A stretch of 64,000 bases of DNA from Acidobacteriota bacterium (GTDB taxonomy: Bacteria; Acidobacteriota; Terriglobia; Acidiferrales; UBA7541). The stretch spans positions 1 through 64,000 of the forward strand of contig JABCZG010000016.1 of NCBI GenBank assembly GCA_013289835.1. Direction: 5' to 3'. Positions within the stretch are counted from its first letter, which is position 1. Each line of letters opens with the position of its first letter. The position numbers and the translations under genes are program-made. Under the pieces are notes generated by a model that saw nothing but the letters and a program-made list of their open reading frames with translations, was not told where the DNA came from and ran no database searches. This document shows, in pieces, positions 36,837-46,554 of this stretch.

Positions 36837-37193
36837 TTAGCTTTCCGCTGGCTCCGAACCCAGAATGCGCGCGATGGCGCCTGACAATCGCTTCCATTTG
36901 TTGGTTTCTTTGACCAGTTGTTTGCGGCCGGCTGCGGTGAGGGAATAGAAGCGCGCCTTGCGGTTATTGGAAGAAACGCCCCATTTCGCGGAGATCCAGC
37001 CGCGTTCTTCCAGGCGCTGAAGCGCGGGATAAAGAGCGCCATGTTCGACGAGTAATTCTTTTTCCGAAGTTTCCTGGATGGCGCGCGCGATCCCTTGCCC
37101 GTGCTGGGATCCAAAGATGAGGGTGCGGAGGATGAGGAGATCGAGAGTGCCCTGGAGCAATTCGAGCCGTTCCCTGGCGTCTTGGGTAGACAT
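36837..37193 (-). CDS. PadR-family transcriptional regulator
   Basis: 118 residues with the PadR pattern [49 protein letters not shown] and [16 protein letters not shown]. PadR proteins are winged-helix repressors. The pairing with an ADOP permease 4 bp downstream is a recurring Acidobacteriota unit, and the regulator likely controls its own operon. Confidence 0.95.
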   Translation of the reverse strand: MSTQDARERLELLQGTLDLLILRTLIFGSQHGQGIARAIQETSEKELLVEHGALYPALQRLEERGWISAKWGVSSNNRKARFYSLTAAGRKQLVKETNKWKRLSGAIARILGSEPAES

Positions 37194-37283
37194 ATAACCC
37201 GAATATGCACGCGTCCGGGTAAGATGTCAACCTGAAACATCCGGCTTCGCACAATTCGCCGGCGTTGTGCAATTCGTGAGAAT

Positions 37284-37303
37284 TTTGGTGGACGTGACCG
37301 GGC
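37284..37303 (-). repeat. 20-bp copy of the tRNA-Ala 3' end (possible att site)
   Basis: The 20 bases tttggtggacgtgaccgggc are identical to 45155-45174, which is the T-arm half, acceptor strand and CCA of tRNA-Ala plus two bases beyond. Both copies have the same orientation, and the tRNA's 3' end points towards this copy. Weak similarity continues for about 10 bases more. It lies in the gap between padR and the GH2 gene. Confidence 0.7.
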
Positions 37304-37345
37304 GCGTCAACCGCTTCCAGTTGATCTTTGGGGGCTCTCCGATGT

Positions 37346-39178
37346 CTACCGCGGCGGGGCGCTCTGCAATTCCCGATAAAACTTCTGCAGCACGAAGAAG
37401 GCTTTCTTTTTTTCTCCGTGATCGGAGACAAGTCCTTTGCGATTGAAATAATCTTCCATGCGAGGCAGCGTTCGCCGCGGGCTGCGAAAGTCCTTGAGAA
37501 CCCATGGCGTCATTCCGCGTAGAAACGGAATGCGTTTCAGCATGACGAGCTGATGCTGGTAGAGATTTTCCTGATACTCCTCGGTCCAGCGGGCGAGCGC
37601 ATCGCCATGGTTGCCGAAGAGTGCGTCGCCGCCAAATTCACTCATGATCAGCGGCTTGCCATACTCCGAGGCCCAATCGATCGAATCGGCTTCCTCCGGC
37701 CGGTGGACATACCAGCCGATGTATTCATTGTTCCCCAGCACATCAAGATCGCTGGCGATCGGATCATTCAGATGAATGGTGATGTGCCCGCCCTCAGAGA
37801 CTCCGTTGGCCTGAAGCGCGGCAGACACCAGGCGTGTGGAGTCGGCGGAATGCGCATCTTGAATGAGCTGCCGCAGGAAGCGGTTTCGCGCGTCGCTGAC
37901 GGGAGTCTCGTTCGCGACGGAATAGATGATCAGAGCGGCGCGATTGTGATCTCGCGCGATCATCTCCTTCAATTGATTTTCCGCATTGTGCAGCGTTCCG
38001 GGATTCTCCCACTGAATGGTCCAGTAGACCGGCACCTCTTCCCAGACCAGTACTCCCATCTGATCCGCCATGCGCAACATCGCTTCATTGTGGGGGTAAT
38101 GCGCGAGACGCACGAAATTGCAGCCCAGTTCCTTTGCCCAGCCCAGGAGCGTTCGCGCATCGTCGTCGCTCCAGGCCCGGCTCGCGCGCATGGGGGCTTC
38201 TTCATGCAGGCTGATTCCGCGCAGGAAGATTGGTTTCCCGTTGAGGAGAATATCCGTGCCGCGGACTTCGATCGAGCGAAAACCGATACGGTCCGTGGCC
38301 TGATCGGTCTCCGCGGCGATCTCCACGTTGTAAAGTTTGGGATTTTCGGGGGACCAAAGCGTCAAGTCCGCGCGAAAGGAAAACTCGGCGCGTCCTCTGG
38401 AGTCCGTCTGAAAAGTTCTACTGACTCCTGCCTCTGGAATCCGGATGGTCACATTCTGCTGAGGTTGCCTCCCGTTCAGCTGCAGCCAGCCCTTGATTTG
38501 GTTGGTCGTTCCCTTCTCCACCTGAATGAAATAATCTTGAACAAATGTGTCTGGAACCTCCACCAGCGTCACCGGGCGCGTAATGCCGCCGTAATTCCAC
38601 CAATCGGTATTGACGGTGGGTACTTGATCCTTGCCGCGCGCGTTGTTGACTCGCAGCACAAGGAAATTGTCGTGCGCCCTGACGCGATCCGTGATTTCGA
38701 AATCAAACGGGGTAAAGCCGCCCTCATGCTCGCCCAATTCTTCCCCATTCAGGTAAACCGCGGCGAAGTAATTGCACGCTCCAAAATGCACAAACAGCCT
38801 GTTCTTCGGCGATTGTGCGTAGTCGAAAGTGCGCTTGTACCAGACGCTCCCTTCGTAAAAAAGCAGCGAATCACGCTGCGTATTCCAGTCACCGGGCACC
38901 TGGAGTTGGCCGGAAGTATCGAAATCATATTCGACCAGCTCCGATTCGGACTGCGGCTTGTAATTTTTGAAAAACGCGTTGTTGTTTTTCAGCGGTTGAG
39001 CGCGGTAGTCCAGGGCTCCAACATCGTACGGATCCACGATCGCCTGCCACTGGCCGTCCAGGCTAACGGTGTGTCGCGCGTTGATATTCGCGATCAGCGG
39101 CGCAGTCTCTGCTGCACCTCGGCTCCAAGCGAGCAGCAAGCACAAAACAAGCGTCAAACTGCGAAGGAGTTTGGTCAT
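37346..39178 (-). CDS. Secreted GH2 glycosidase (beta-glucuronidase/beta-galactosidase-like)
   Basis: 610 residues with a signal peptide (LLRSLTLVLCLLLAWSRGAA). GH2 domains in order: sugar-binding jelly roll (VPGDWNTQRDSLLFYEGSVW, HFGACNYFAAVYLNGEELGE, HEGGFTPFDFEI), an Ig-like domain, and a TIM barrel with acid/base E424 in SVANET and nucleophile E514 in MSEFGG. Length fits beta-glucuronidase more than the large beta-galactosidases; substrate uncertain. It is 79 bp after the Oar-like receptor and likely shares its transcript, so sugar from the captured glycan would be cleaved in the periplasm. Confidence 0.9.
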   Translation of the reverse strand: MTKLLRSLTLVLCLLLAWSRGAAETAPLIANINARHTVSLDGQWQAIVDPYDVGALDYRAQPLKNNNAFFKNYKPQSESELVEYDFDTSGQLQVPGDWNTQRDSLLFYEGSVWYKRTFDYAQSPKNRLFVHFGACNYFAAVYLNGEELGEHEGGFTPFDFEITDRVRAHDNFLVLRVNNARGKDQVPTVNTDWWNYGGITRPVTLVEVPDTFVQDYFIQVEKGTTNQIKGWLQLNGRQPQQNVTIRIPEAGVSRTFQTDSRGRAEFSFRADLTLWSPENPKLYNVEIAAETDQATDRIGFRSIEVRGTDILLNGKPIFLRGISLHEEAPMRASRAWSDDDARTLLGWAKELGCNFVRLAHYPHNEAMLRMADQMGVLVWEEVPVYWTIQWENPGTLHNAENQLKEMIARDHNRAALIIYSVANETPVSDARNRFLRQLIQDAHSADSTRLVSAALQANGVSEGGHITIHLNDPIASDLDVLGNNEYIGWYVHRPEEADSIDWASEYGKPLIMSEFGGDALFGNHGDALARWTEEYQENLYQHQLVMLKRIPFLRGMTPWVLKDFRSPRRTLPRMEDYFNRKGLVSDHGEKKKAFFVLQKFYRELQSAPPR

Positions 39179-39256
39179 GAAAGAGGTTTTAGTTGGTGTT
39201 CTACAATGTCTCCGGGATCGAGTGCCGAGTTCGCATCCGATCCCGGAGACCAGGAA

Positions 39257-42200
39257 CTAGAAATTGAATTTGCCGCCAAACTGCAGAACACGCCCCGGCA
39301 GCGAACCGGTAATCTCTCCAAACGCGGCGTTGCCCGCGTTATTTACCGTCGGGTTGTTCCAGTTTGCCCGGTTGAAGGCATTAAATGCATCCGCCTGGAA
39401 CATCAGGCGCATGCCTTCCCGCCAACGCAAATTGAACGTTTTTCGCAACGACATGTCCCACTGATAATAGTTCGGTCCGATGATATCGCCGATGGGGGCG
39501 TCACCCGCGCCGAGAAAGCTTGCCGTCGTAAAGGCGTTCGGATTGACCCAGCAGATCACTGTTGTTTTCGGGCATGTGCCGGTAAACGCCAAGGATTGGC
39601 CCGCGACAGTGCTTCCCCGCCGGGCGATTCCCACGCCATTACCTATGGTAGTGGAGCCAAGGTCTTCCGTAAGTGTTGCAGTGAGGGGCGCGCCCGTCTG
39701 GAAGTGCATGATCCCGCTCAAGGACCACCCTTTCACCAGGCCGCCTTCCACGCCCGTCAAGTGCTTGCCCCAAGGCGACTCAATCGTGAAACTCGAAGCC
39801 ACGATGTGCGTCGCGTCGAAGCTCAACCTGCCATAGTTGAATTGCTTCCAAGTTTCCACCACTCCGCCTGTCTGCGTTCCGCCTGCCACTGCAGTAGTCC
39901 CGCCGTTGACCAGGACAGGGTTGGTGGGCGTACTGACGAGGCATGTGAATGGACATTCGGGCTCGGGGTTTTCGTTATAAGCGTCACCCGCCCCACCCCC
40001 ATCCCCCATGGCCTTCGAATAGGTATAGGCAAACGTGGCCGTGAGGATTCCCGCGCGCTTCGTCATACTGACTTGCAACGCGTTGTAGTTGGAGTCAACG
40101 TCGCCCAGCGCCAGGTTAAGACCGGAATACCCCAGGTACGGGCGAATCTGGTCCTTCGACAGGCCCGCGGGCGCGAAGCCGAGCGCCGAGCACTGGAATG
40201 CAGCAGCATTTATTCCAGCAGGACACGCCATCGTGTTCGGATTCGGTGAGACGGGTATGAATCCCTGTGGAGTCCAGCTGGCGTTGTTGATGCTGGGCGT
40301 GCGCAAGATGTGCCGTCCCAGATTGCCGACGTAAGCTACTTGAAGCAGAATACTGGCCGGCAGCTCGTGCTGCACTCCCAAGCTGTACTCGTAGCTGCGC
40401 GCCACCACTAGGCGGGGATCCACACCAGCCATGCCATTTATGGTGGTTGGCGCTGCCACCGTGCCCGCGCCGGGAGCAGAATCAAATTGCGATAGGGATG
40501 CGTTGCCTGAGATCTGGGCCGTCTGTGCCCACGGAACATAGCCTTGGGAGTTGATGCCGTTCCCCAACAAGTTGCCTTCCGGTTTGTCGTAGAAAATGCC
40601 AAAGCCGCCGCGAATCACTGTCTTTTCGCCAAACGGTGAGTAGGCGAAACCGAACCGCGGCGCAAACAGGTTCTCCGGTTGGTAGAATCCGCGCGCTGCA
40701 CCGTCATTGATGGCCGCCAAAAGCTGCGGATCCGCGCCAACAACGGGAACCCTGGCGACCTGGTCGCCGGGTACCTGTCCAGGCCGCTGCAAGCCGTTGC
40801 ATTCGATCGTCAGCACCGGATTACCCACAACATTTTGCAGGGGTCCGCTGCAAAGACCCGGTGAAGCAGGGTTAATGTTGCTGCTCGACAGGCTGCCCGT
40901 AAAGGTTGGATCGAGAGCGGGGTTGAATGTAAACGGGTTGAAATTCGTCATGTTGTTGCCCTGGGCGTAGGTAGGCGTTGTGTATATGTATCGCAAACCC
41001 AGAACCAAGCTGAGTTTGCGCGTCACCTTCCAGGTATCCTGGACATACGACTCAAAATCATTAAACCGGAATTGGCCCACGGTGACGGCCGAACTTTGTC
41101 CGAGAGTATTAAAGTTCCCGAGCAGCGCGTCAGCGAAAGGGTCACCCGTCGTGTTGGAGCCGGTGGTCGCGCCCGCATTCGCGCTGAAATTGATCGTGCC
41201 GTCATAATTCGTGCGCGAGTTCTGCGTCTTGCGGTTCCGCGCGAATTCCGCTCCGAATTTTATCGAGTGAGCGCCTTTCTGCCACGTGACGTTATCCGCC
41301 GGATTTATATCCGTCGTGGGGGCCTCGAGGAAGTTCGGTGCGGGACCATTCACTCCCGCTGGGCCGGTCACTGGAAAACCCGTAACCCCCGTAAAACTTA
41401 TCGTCGGAAGCCCATTGGGGAACTGCGTGGGGTTTCCAAGCGGCGGGATGAACGCGAATCCATACGGGGTCTTCTCCCAAGCCGTGCCCTGCAGCGGGGT
41501 CCTTTGCTTATGCCAGTCGGCGTTGAATTTGACTTCGTTGATCAGCGTCGGGCGAATCACATCGACCCACCCAATCTGAATATTGTATCCCGGACGATTG
41601 CGCAGGTCCGGATCCACCGGAAGAGCGCCGGCAGCGCCGAATGTCGAATAAGGATTATAGATGGACACGTTGTCGTGGATATATCGGAAATAGAAACTCT
41701 GCTTGTCATTGGCGTGTTCATCCACGCGAATGATATCTTCCCGAATGTTCAGGGGGTTGGGGAGGTTGAATGTTAGGTTGTTGGTCGAAGCCGGAGTGGC
41801 TATCGCACCCAATCCTCCCTGCACCGACAACTTGGCCGCCGACGTGTACAGAGCCGCGATGGCCGCGCCGTCTCCGGAGATGCAAGTCGGGTTGATGACA
41901 TTGGGTGCGGTATAGAGGACCCCCCCGCTACAACTCGCGGGGATCACTGCGGGCGTTTTCAGAGTGATGCCGCCTGGCAAACCCCCGTTGTAAATGTCGG
42001 TGAAGTTTCCGGCCGCTTCCGCTGCCGTGGGAAAGGTTTCATTTACCGTGGCAGTCGTCAAACCAGGGTAAACGCCCCGAAACTTTTTCCACTCCTGCCC
42101 GGCAAAGAAAAACAACTTTCCCTTCCGCTGAATATACGGGATGGGTCCGCCAAGGTCCCATCCATAGTCGTTGAAATGAAAGGGCGGAACGGCCGCGTAG

Positions 42201-43117
42201 CCCTTCGCCGACGGATTCGTCAGTTTGGTGCCCGGATTTTCAGCATTGAAAATATTGTTCTGGACGAATTCAAACCCTCCGCCATGATATTGATTCCCAC
42301 CGCTCCTGGTGACCACGTTGATCGTGGAGGAAGCCGAACGCCCAAACTCGGCGTCGTAGTTCGAAGTCTGCACATCCACTTCCTGAATGAAATCGACGCC
42401 CACCTGATTGAAGACGCTGTTGTTCGAGCCGGAGTCCAGGTTGAATCCCCCGTCCACGCTCCAGTTCTGCCCGTCCAGCCGTTGCCCGTTGGTGACGGCG
42501 ACGCTGTTGTTGTAGTTTGACGTTAAGGCGGCGGGATTGGAGCCCGAACCCTGGAGGGCTGCGCCGGGAACCAAGCCGATCAGCGACTCGTAGTGACGCT
42601 GGTTCAGCGCCATATTCAGTACTTGTTGCTCCGTAATGGTCGTCGAGATCTCGCCCGACGTGGTATTCACCGTATCTCCGGTGGCGGTTACCGTTACAGT
42701 TTCCGTGACGGCGCCGATGTCCAGCCTCAAGTCCACTGTCAGGCGACCACCCGCGGTCACATCGTTGCCTTTTTTTGTGATTCTCTTAAAGCCGTTCTTT
42801 TCCGCTACCACGCTATAGGAGCCAGCCGGCAATTCATCCGCAGCGAAGTAACCATTCTTGTCTGCCATAATCTCGCGGGTTGCCTGCGTCGCCTCATTCA
42901 CGATCGTCACCTTGACATCCGGAACGGTGGCGCCAGACGAATCCGTAATAGTTCCCACAATGCGGCCAAATATGTCCTGAGCAACGGAAAACGGCACGGC
43001 GCCAGACAAAAGCGCCGCGATGATGATCAGCAAAGCGTTGAGTGCAGCAAGATGGAGATATTTTTTCGTGCCGCAGCGACTGGTCGAGTAAGAATTCTTC
43101 GAACGAACCTGAATCAT
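39257..43117 (-). CDS. Oar-like TonB-dependent receptor
   Basis: 1286 residues. A long signal region (LAALNALLIIIAALLSGAVP) is followed by a carboxypeptidase-regulatory-like domain (FGRIVGTITDSSGATVPDVK ... AGSYSVVAEKNGFKRITKKG), a plug-like region (GQRLDGQNWSVDGGFNLDSG, RSASSTINVVTRSGGNQYHG) and a long beta-barrel ending in aromatic LQFGGKFNF. This is the Oar/SusC-like acidobacterial architecture for import or transport of large substrates at the outer membrane. It is divergent from the malectin-type regulator at 43383 and upstream of the GH2 gene, so these form a carbohydrate unit. Confidence 0.93.
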   Translation of the reverse strand: MIQVRSKNSYSTSRCGTKKYLHLAALNALLIIIAALLSGAVPFSVAQDIFGRIVGTITDSSGATVPDVKVTIVNEATQATREIMADKNGYFAADELPAGSYSVVAEKNGFKRITKKGNDVTAGGRLTVDLRLDIGAVTETVTVTATGDTVNTTSGEISTTITEQQVLNMALNQRHYESLIGLVPGAALQGSGSNPAALTSNYNNSVAVTNGQRLDGQNWSVDGGFNLDSGSNNSVFNQVGVDFIQEVDVQTSNYDAEFGRSASSTINVVTRSGGNQYHGGGFEFVQNNIFNAENPGTKLTNPSAKGYAAVPPFHFNDYGWDLGGPIPYIQRKGKLFFFAGQEWKKFRGVYPGLTTATVNETFPTAAEAAGNFTDIYNGGLPGGITLKTPAVIPASCSGGVLYTAPNVINPTCISGDGAAIAALYTSAAKLSVQGGLGAIATPASTNNLTFNLPNPLNIREDIIRVDEHANDKQSFYFRYIHDNVSIYNPYSTFGAAGALPVDPDLRNRPGYNIQIGWVDVIRPTLINEVKFNADWHKQRTPLQGTAWEKTPYGFAFIPPLGNPTQFPNGLPTISFTGVTGFPVTGPAGVNGPAPNFLEAPTTDINPADNVTWQKGAHSIKFGAEFARNRKTQNSRTNYDGTINFSANAGATTGSNTTGDPFADALLGNFNTLGQSSAVTVGQFRFNDFESYVQDTWKVTRKLSLVLGLRYIYTTPTYAQGNNMTNFNPFTFNPALDPTFTGSLSSSNINPASPGLCSGPLQNVVGNPVLTIECNGLQRPGQVPGDQVARVPVVGADPQLLAAINDGAARGFYQPENLFAPRFGFAYSPFGEKTVIRGGFGIFYDKPEGNLLGNGINSQGYVPWAQTAQISGNASLSQFDSAPGAGTVAAPTTINGMAGVDPRLVVARSYEYSLGVQHELPASILLQVAYVGNLGRHILRTPSINNASWTPQGFIPVSPNPNTMACPAGINAAAFQCSALGFAPAGLSKDQIRPYLGYSGLNLALGDVDSNYNALQVSMTKRAGILTATFAYTYSKAMGDGGGAGDAYNENPEPECPFTCLVSTPTNPVLVNGGTTAVAGGTQTGGVVETWKQFNYGRLSFDATHIVASSFTIESPWGKHLTGVEGGLVKGWSLSGIMHFQTGAPLTATLTEDLGSTTIGNGVGIARRGSTVAGQSLAFTGTCPKTTVICWVNPNAFTTASFLGAGDAPIGDIIGPNYYQWDMSLRKTFNLRWREGMRLMFQADAFNAFNRANWNNPTVNNAGNAAFGEITGSLPGRVLQFGGKFNF

Positions 43118-43382
43118 TTGGTGCTCCTAGTACGGCAAGGCAATGCGGTTGCTGATCGGCTTCTCTGACCGGCCGCCGTGAAAGCGGTTCAGGAAGCTGC
43201 ACCGTGAATGGGGTGAATCAAATTAATCGATGGCAGAGTAGAGCAGTAATGTGTTGACCGTGGGAAGTTAGATAACGGTGAATTCACTGTTAGTCTTCAT
43301 CCCTTATTTACATGGACCGGTTGGAAGCCTCTCTCATCGGCTCTTCGCCTTAAGTTAGTGAAACTACAGGTGTTTTGGTCCA

Positions 43383-45065
43383 GTGTCATGCGCCGGAAAT
43401 TCGGTTATACTGCCCTCAGGACGGGGTGGGACATCAAAGGGACCTGCTCTCGGGGGTATCCACTTGCAATCGGCGATCAACAAACTTGAAGCCGAGCGGG
43501 CTGAATTGGACGACGTTTTGGCTGCAGGCGTATTGGGGCGGACCAACAACCATGTCCGGCTTCTGACGTTTGTTTGTGAAAAATACTTCGAAGGAGCCAT
43601 CGACGAAATCAAGGAGTATAGCATCGCCGTCCACGCCCTTGGGCGCCCGGAATCCTTTGACCCGCAAATGGACACTATCGTCCGCGTAACGGCTCACGCT
43701 TTGCGGAAGCGGCTCGAGGATTACTATCGCGGAGCTGGGGCGGAACACGCCGTTCATATCTGCCTGCCCCCGGGCCACTACGTCCCCAAGTTCATCCACT
43801 TAAGCGATGTGGAGGCGGTCAACGGCGAACCCGCTCTCGAAGAGAAACAAAACGGCCAATCTCTAGGCGCGGGTTCCCCTCCCGGCAACGGGCGGTCGGA
43901 AGATCGGCAAGATCATTCTGCTCAACTGCAGCAGATCCCAAAAACAGACGACATCACGAACCAGCCAGATGTCGCCGGATCCCATCGCCAGTTTAGGCCA
44001 CGAGCTGGAATGACAACCCTCGCTGTCATTCTTGCTATTTCCGTTTGTGCATTCTCGGTTTTCGCCTGGAAAAAATGGAATGGGAGGATCGGGCGCGAGA
44101 GCCCGGCAGTGTCCCACGCTTCGGTCACTCCGGACCTCGCTTCCGGGAAAATTTTACGCGCAATGGTGGGCAATACTTCGGCGCCTTATCTGGATCGCAG
44201 CGGTTCCACGTGGGAGAGCGATCATTTCTGTTCGGGAGGAAGCTCGTTTTCCGTCACGGGCCACGTCATCCAGGGCACGGAAGATCCGCAGCTCTTTTCA
44301 AGTGGGCGGCGTGGCGTTTTTCATTGCAACTATCCCGTCCCGCCGGGAACTTACGAGATTCATCTCCTATTTGCTGAAACGTCAGGGCTTCAGGAGGCCA
44401 GTCGGAACGCGGCTTTCTCAATCAATGGCGGACCTCCTACCAACTTGGATGTCGTGGATGACGCCGGCGGGGATGACATTGCAACCACGAAAATCATTAC
44501 AGATGTGACGCCCGCGAGCGACGGAACCATTCATGTGGACTTCACCAACCCTGAGGCGTTTGCAAATGCAGTCGAAATCCTGCAGAGCGCTCCGCATCGC
44601 ATGCTCCCTGTCCGGATCGTCGTGGGACATTCTTCCTACCGTGATTCCAACGGCAATGTTTGGCTGCCGGACCGGTACTTCTTCGGCGGCCGCCTTAGTA
44701 GTTTCGGGGGTGATTTATCCAAAGTCGCCGATGGCCGTCTCTACGAATGGCATCGTTTTGGGCACTTCCATTACGTGGTGCCTGTTGCGACCACCGGAAG
44801 GTATACGCTGAAGCTGCACTTTATGGAGCACTGGTTTGGTGTCCAAAATGGCGGCATAGGAGGCGTGGGCAGCCGCGTGTTTGACGTTTCGTGTAACGGA
44901 TCGATGCTTCTAAAGGGATTTGATATTTTGCGCGAAGCCGGCTCCGAGCCGCTGGTCAAAACCTTCCAGCATATTGAGCCCACTCCGCAAGGCAAAATTG
45001 AGATCTACTTCACTCCCGCGGTGAACTACCCCTCCATCAGCGCCATCGAAGTCATCCCCGAATAG
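43383..45065 (+). CDS. Membrane regulator: shared N-terminal helical (wHTH-like) domain, one TM helix, two malectin-like domains
   Basis: About 560 residues. The start is unclear: GTG 43383 or TTG 43464. The N-terminal domain (HVRLLTFVCEKYFEGAIDEI, KEYSIAVHALGRPESFDPQM, DTIVRVTAHALRKRLEDYY, LPPGHYVPKF) is closely similar to that of the protein at 57951-59231. One membrane helix is near 208-225 (TLAVILAISVCAFSVFAWKK). Two beta-rich malectin-like domains follow (ILRAMVGNTSAPYLDRSG, and MLPVRIVVGHSSYRDSNG), the usual disaccharide-binding fold. I infer a cytoplasmic DNA-binding-like N-terminus and a periplasmic sugar sensor controlling the divergent receptor gene. Confidence 0.75.
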   Translation: MSCAGNSVILPSGRGGTSKGPALGGIHLQSAINKLEAERAELDDVLAAGVLGRTNNHVRLLTFVCEKYFEGAIDEIKEYSIAVHALGRPESFDPQMDTIVRVTAHALRKRLEDYYRGAGAEHAVHICLPPGHYVPKFIHLSDVEAVNGEPALEEKQNGQSLGAGSPPGNGRSEDRQDHSAQLQQIPKTDDITNQPDVAGSHRQFRPRAGMTTLAVILAISVCAFSVFAWKKWNGRIGRESPAVSHASVTPDLASGKILRAMVGNTSAPYLDRSGSTWESDHFCSGGSSFSVTGHVIQGTEDPQLFSSGRRGVFHCNYPVPPGTYEIHLLFAETSGLQEASRNAAFSINGGPPTNLDVVDDAGGDDIATTKIITDVTPASDGTIHVDFTNPEAFANAVEILQSAPHRMLPVRIVVGHSSYRDSNGNVWLPDRYFFGGRLSSFGGDLSKVADGRLYEWHRFGHFHYVVPVATTGRYTLKLHFMEHWFGVQNGGIGGVGSRVFDVSCNGSMLLKGFDILREAGSEPLVKTFQHIEPTPQGKIEIYFTPAVNYPSISAIEVIPE

Positions 45066-45156
45066 AAGCGTTTAGAGAATTCCGCGGATCTGGCCTGCGC
45101 AACGCGAAGAGTGGGCCAAAGGCGATGTTCATCCCCGCCGCAATGGTCAGATGGTT

Positions 45157-45232
45157 TGGTGGACGTGACCGGGCTCGAACCGGCGACCCCCTGCTTGCAA
45201 AGCAGGTGCTCTCCCAGCTGAGCTACACGCCC
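45157..45232 (-). tRNA. tRNA-Ala(TGC)
   Basis: 76 nt on the minus strand with a 7-bp acceptor (GGGCGTG with CACGTCC, one G-U pair), D-arm AGCTCAGCTGGGAGAGC, anticodon loop CTTTGCAAG (anticodon TGC), T-arm GTTCGAGCC and encoded CCA. Its 3' end is duplicated at 37284-37303. Confidence 0.97.
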
Positions 45233-45411
45233 ACAGTAGGAGTACCTTTCATTCTAAAGCATTTCTCCCAATTCCAGAATCCATTCCCGCACACTTTGGG
45301 CCACGGAGTGAGCCCCTCCAACGAAACCATTTGGGGCTCCAGGCGTGTCCGGTTTCGATCCGTCATGAGAACATTCGGCTCCATTTGTTTTATGCTACAT
45401 TTGTAGTGAGA

Positions 45412-45423
45412 GACCGCTCGGTC
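45412..45423. promoter_or_regulatory. Palindrome gaccg-ct-cggtc, possible TetR operator
   Basis: A 5-bp inverted repeat with 2-bp centre about 50 bp before the thioesterase start. It resembles the palindrome at 46555-46570 (core gaccgagcggtc). Confidence 0.5.
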
Positions 45424-45469
45424 GCATCGGGAGCGGAAGAACAGCGCACTTTTGCATCAGCGAGGGAAT

Positions 45470-45877
45470 ATGGCTCACGTGCAAGCGAACGACGTTCCGA
45501 TAGCGAGACTCATCGGATTTGAAGCGAAAGAAATTGCCGATGGACGCGCCGTTGTCACACTGGCCGCTGGACGGCAGCATGCAAATCCCATGGGCACGCT
45601 CCACGGAGGTGTTCTATGTGATATCGCGGACGCTGCGATGGGTATGGCGTTCGCCAGCACCCTCGCACCTGGGGAATCCTTCACCACCATCGAGCTAAAG
45701 ATCAATTTTTTTCGCCCCGTGTGGGAAGCTCATCTTCGAGCCGAGGGCAAAGTCGTGCGGCGGGGCAGCACGATTGGGTACGTCGAGTGTGAAATCACGG
45801 ACGAGAGCGGGCGGCTGATTTCCAAAGCGGCTTCCACTTGCATGGCGCTCAAAGGCGAGCGCGCCAAGGGGCGTTAG
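45470..45877 (+). CDS. PaaI-family hotdog thioesterase
   Basis: 135 residues from ATG 45470, preceded by cgaggga; an upstream ATG has no site. Hotdog-fold markers are IGFEAKEIADGRAVVTLAAG, the HxxxGTLHGGVLCDIADAAM motif with catalytic acid, and TIELKINFFRPVWE. It hydrolyses an acyl-CoA-type thioester, substrate unknown. The stop is 15 bp from the convergent TetR gene, and a palindrome like the TetR operators lies before it, so co-regulation with the efflux pump is likely. Confidence 0.88.
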   Translation: MAHVQANDVPIARLIGFEAKEIADGRAVVTLAAGRQHANPMGTLHGGVLCDIADAAMGMAFASTLAPGESFTTIELKINFFRPVWEAHLRAEGKVVRRGSTIGYVECEITDESGRLISKAASTCMALKGERAKGR

Positions 45878-45892
45878 ACCCACTCGCATTGG

Positions 45893-46489
45893 TCACTTGG
45901 ACGGGGCTCTCACTTGTGTCTCGAGATAGGTTTCGAGATGCGCCTGTACGGCGCGCAGTGCTTCTTCCGTTCGTTCGAGGCGAAACACCATGACCGCTCC
46001 TTCGAGGGAAGAAATGATGAGAGTCGCCAGCTTGCTTGCGTCGACTCTCGGGCGGATTTCGCGCGCTTTGATTCCAGCGCGAATCATCGAAATTAGATAG
46101 GCACGCCATCCACGCAAAGCTTTGCGCGCGCGCTCGCGCAAAACAGAATTCCCGTCATCGGTATCGACCGCCGTGTTGAGCAACGGGCAGCCGCCCGGAA
46201 TGATGCCGCGCCGGCCGGCAAAATTCGCAACTAATTGCTTCAACCGGTCGACGCTGTTCGGGATGATGTCTAGATCGTGGATCCGCGCGTCTAACGTCTC
46301 TTGCCACGCGTAATCGAACGCCTCGGCGGCGAGCTGCTCTTTGCTGTCAAAGTGCCGGTAAATCCCGCCCTTTTCAAGACCCGTCGCGCGCATCAGGTCC
46401 GACAGGGCGGACCCTGCATAGCCCTGCTGATTGAAGATGGGCGCGGCCTTGCGAATGATGTCCTGGCGCGTCTGCTCGCCTTTGCGCAT
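45893..46489 (-). CDS. TetR-family repressor
   Basis: 198 residues from ATG 46489 (MRKGEQTRQDIIRKAAPIFN), chosen for the ggaagg site; the open frame extends to 46537. N-terminal HTH: QQGYAGSALSDLMRATGLEK, GGIYRHFDSKEQLAAEAFDY. The C-terminal ligand domain has the GGCPLLNTAVD element of the TetR_C group with YxaF/AefR-like members. The two palindromes in the 110-bp gap to the efflux gene would allow it to control both directions. Confidence 0.93.
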   Translation of the reverse strand: MRKGEQTRQDIIRKAAPIFNQQGYAGSALSDLMRATGLEKGGIYRHFDSKEQLAAEAFDYAWQETLDARIHDLDIIPNSVDRLKQLVANFAGRRGIIPGGCPLLNTAVDTDDGNSVLRERARKALRGWRAYLISMIRAGIKAREIRPRVDASKLATLIISSLEGAVMVFRLERTEEALRAVQAHLETYLETQVRAPSK

Positions 46490-46512
46490 GCCATTCCTTC
46501 CCGTGCAGCCTT

Positions 46513-46528
46513 GCGACCAAGTGGTCGC
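46513..46528. promoter_or_regulatory. 7-bp palindrome gcgacca-ag-tggtcgc
   Basis: Perfect inverted repeat with a 2-bp centre, 24 bp upstream of the tetR start. Likely autoregulatory operator. Confidence 0.65.
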
Positions 46529-46554
46529 TAATTGCATTCTACCAGATATTAAAT

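Noticed and set aside
36833..37252. 140-residue extension of the ADOP permease
   Set aside because: It reads through padR in another frame; ATG 36832 matches the family start.
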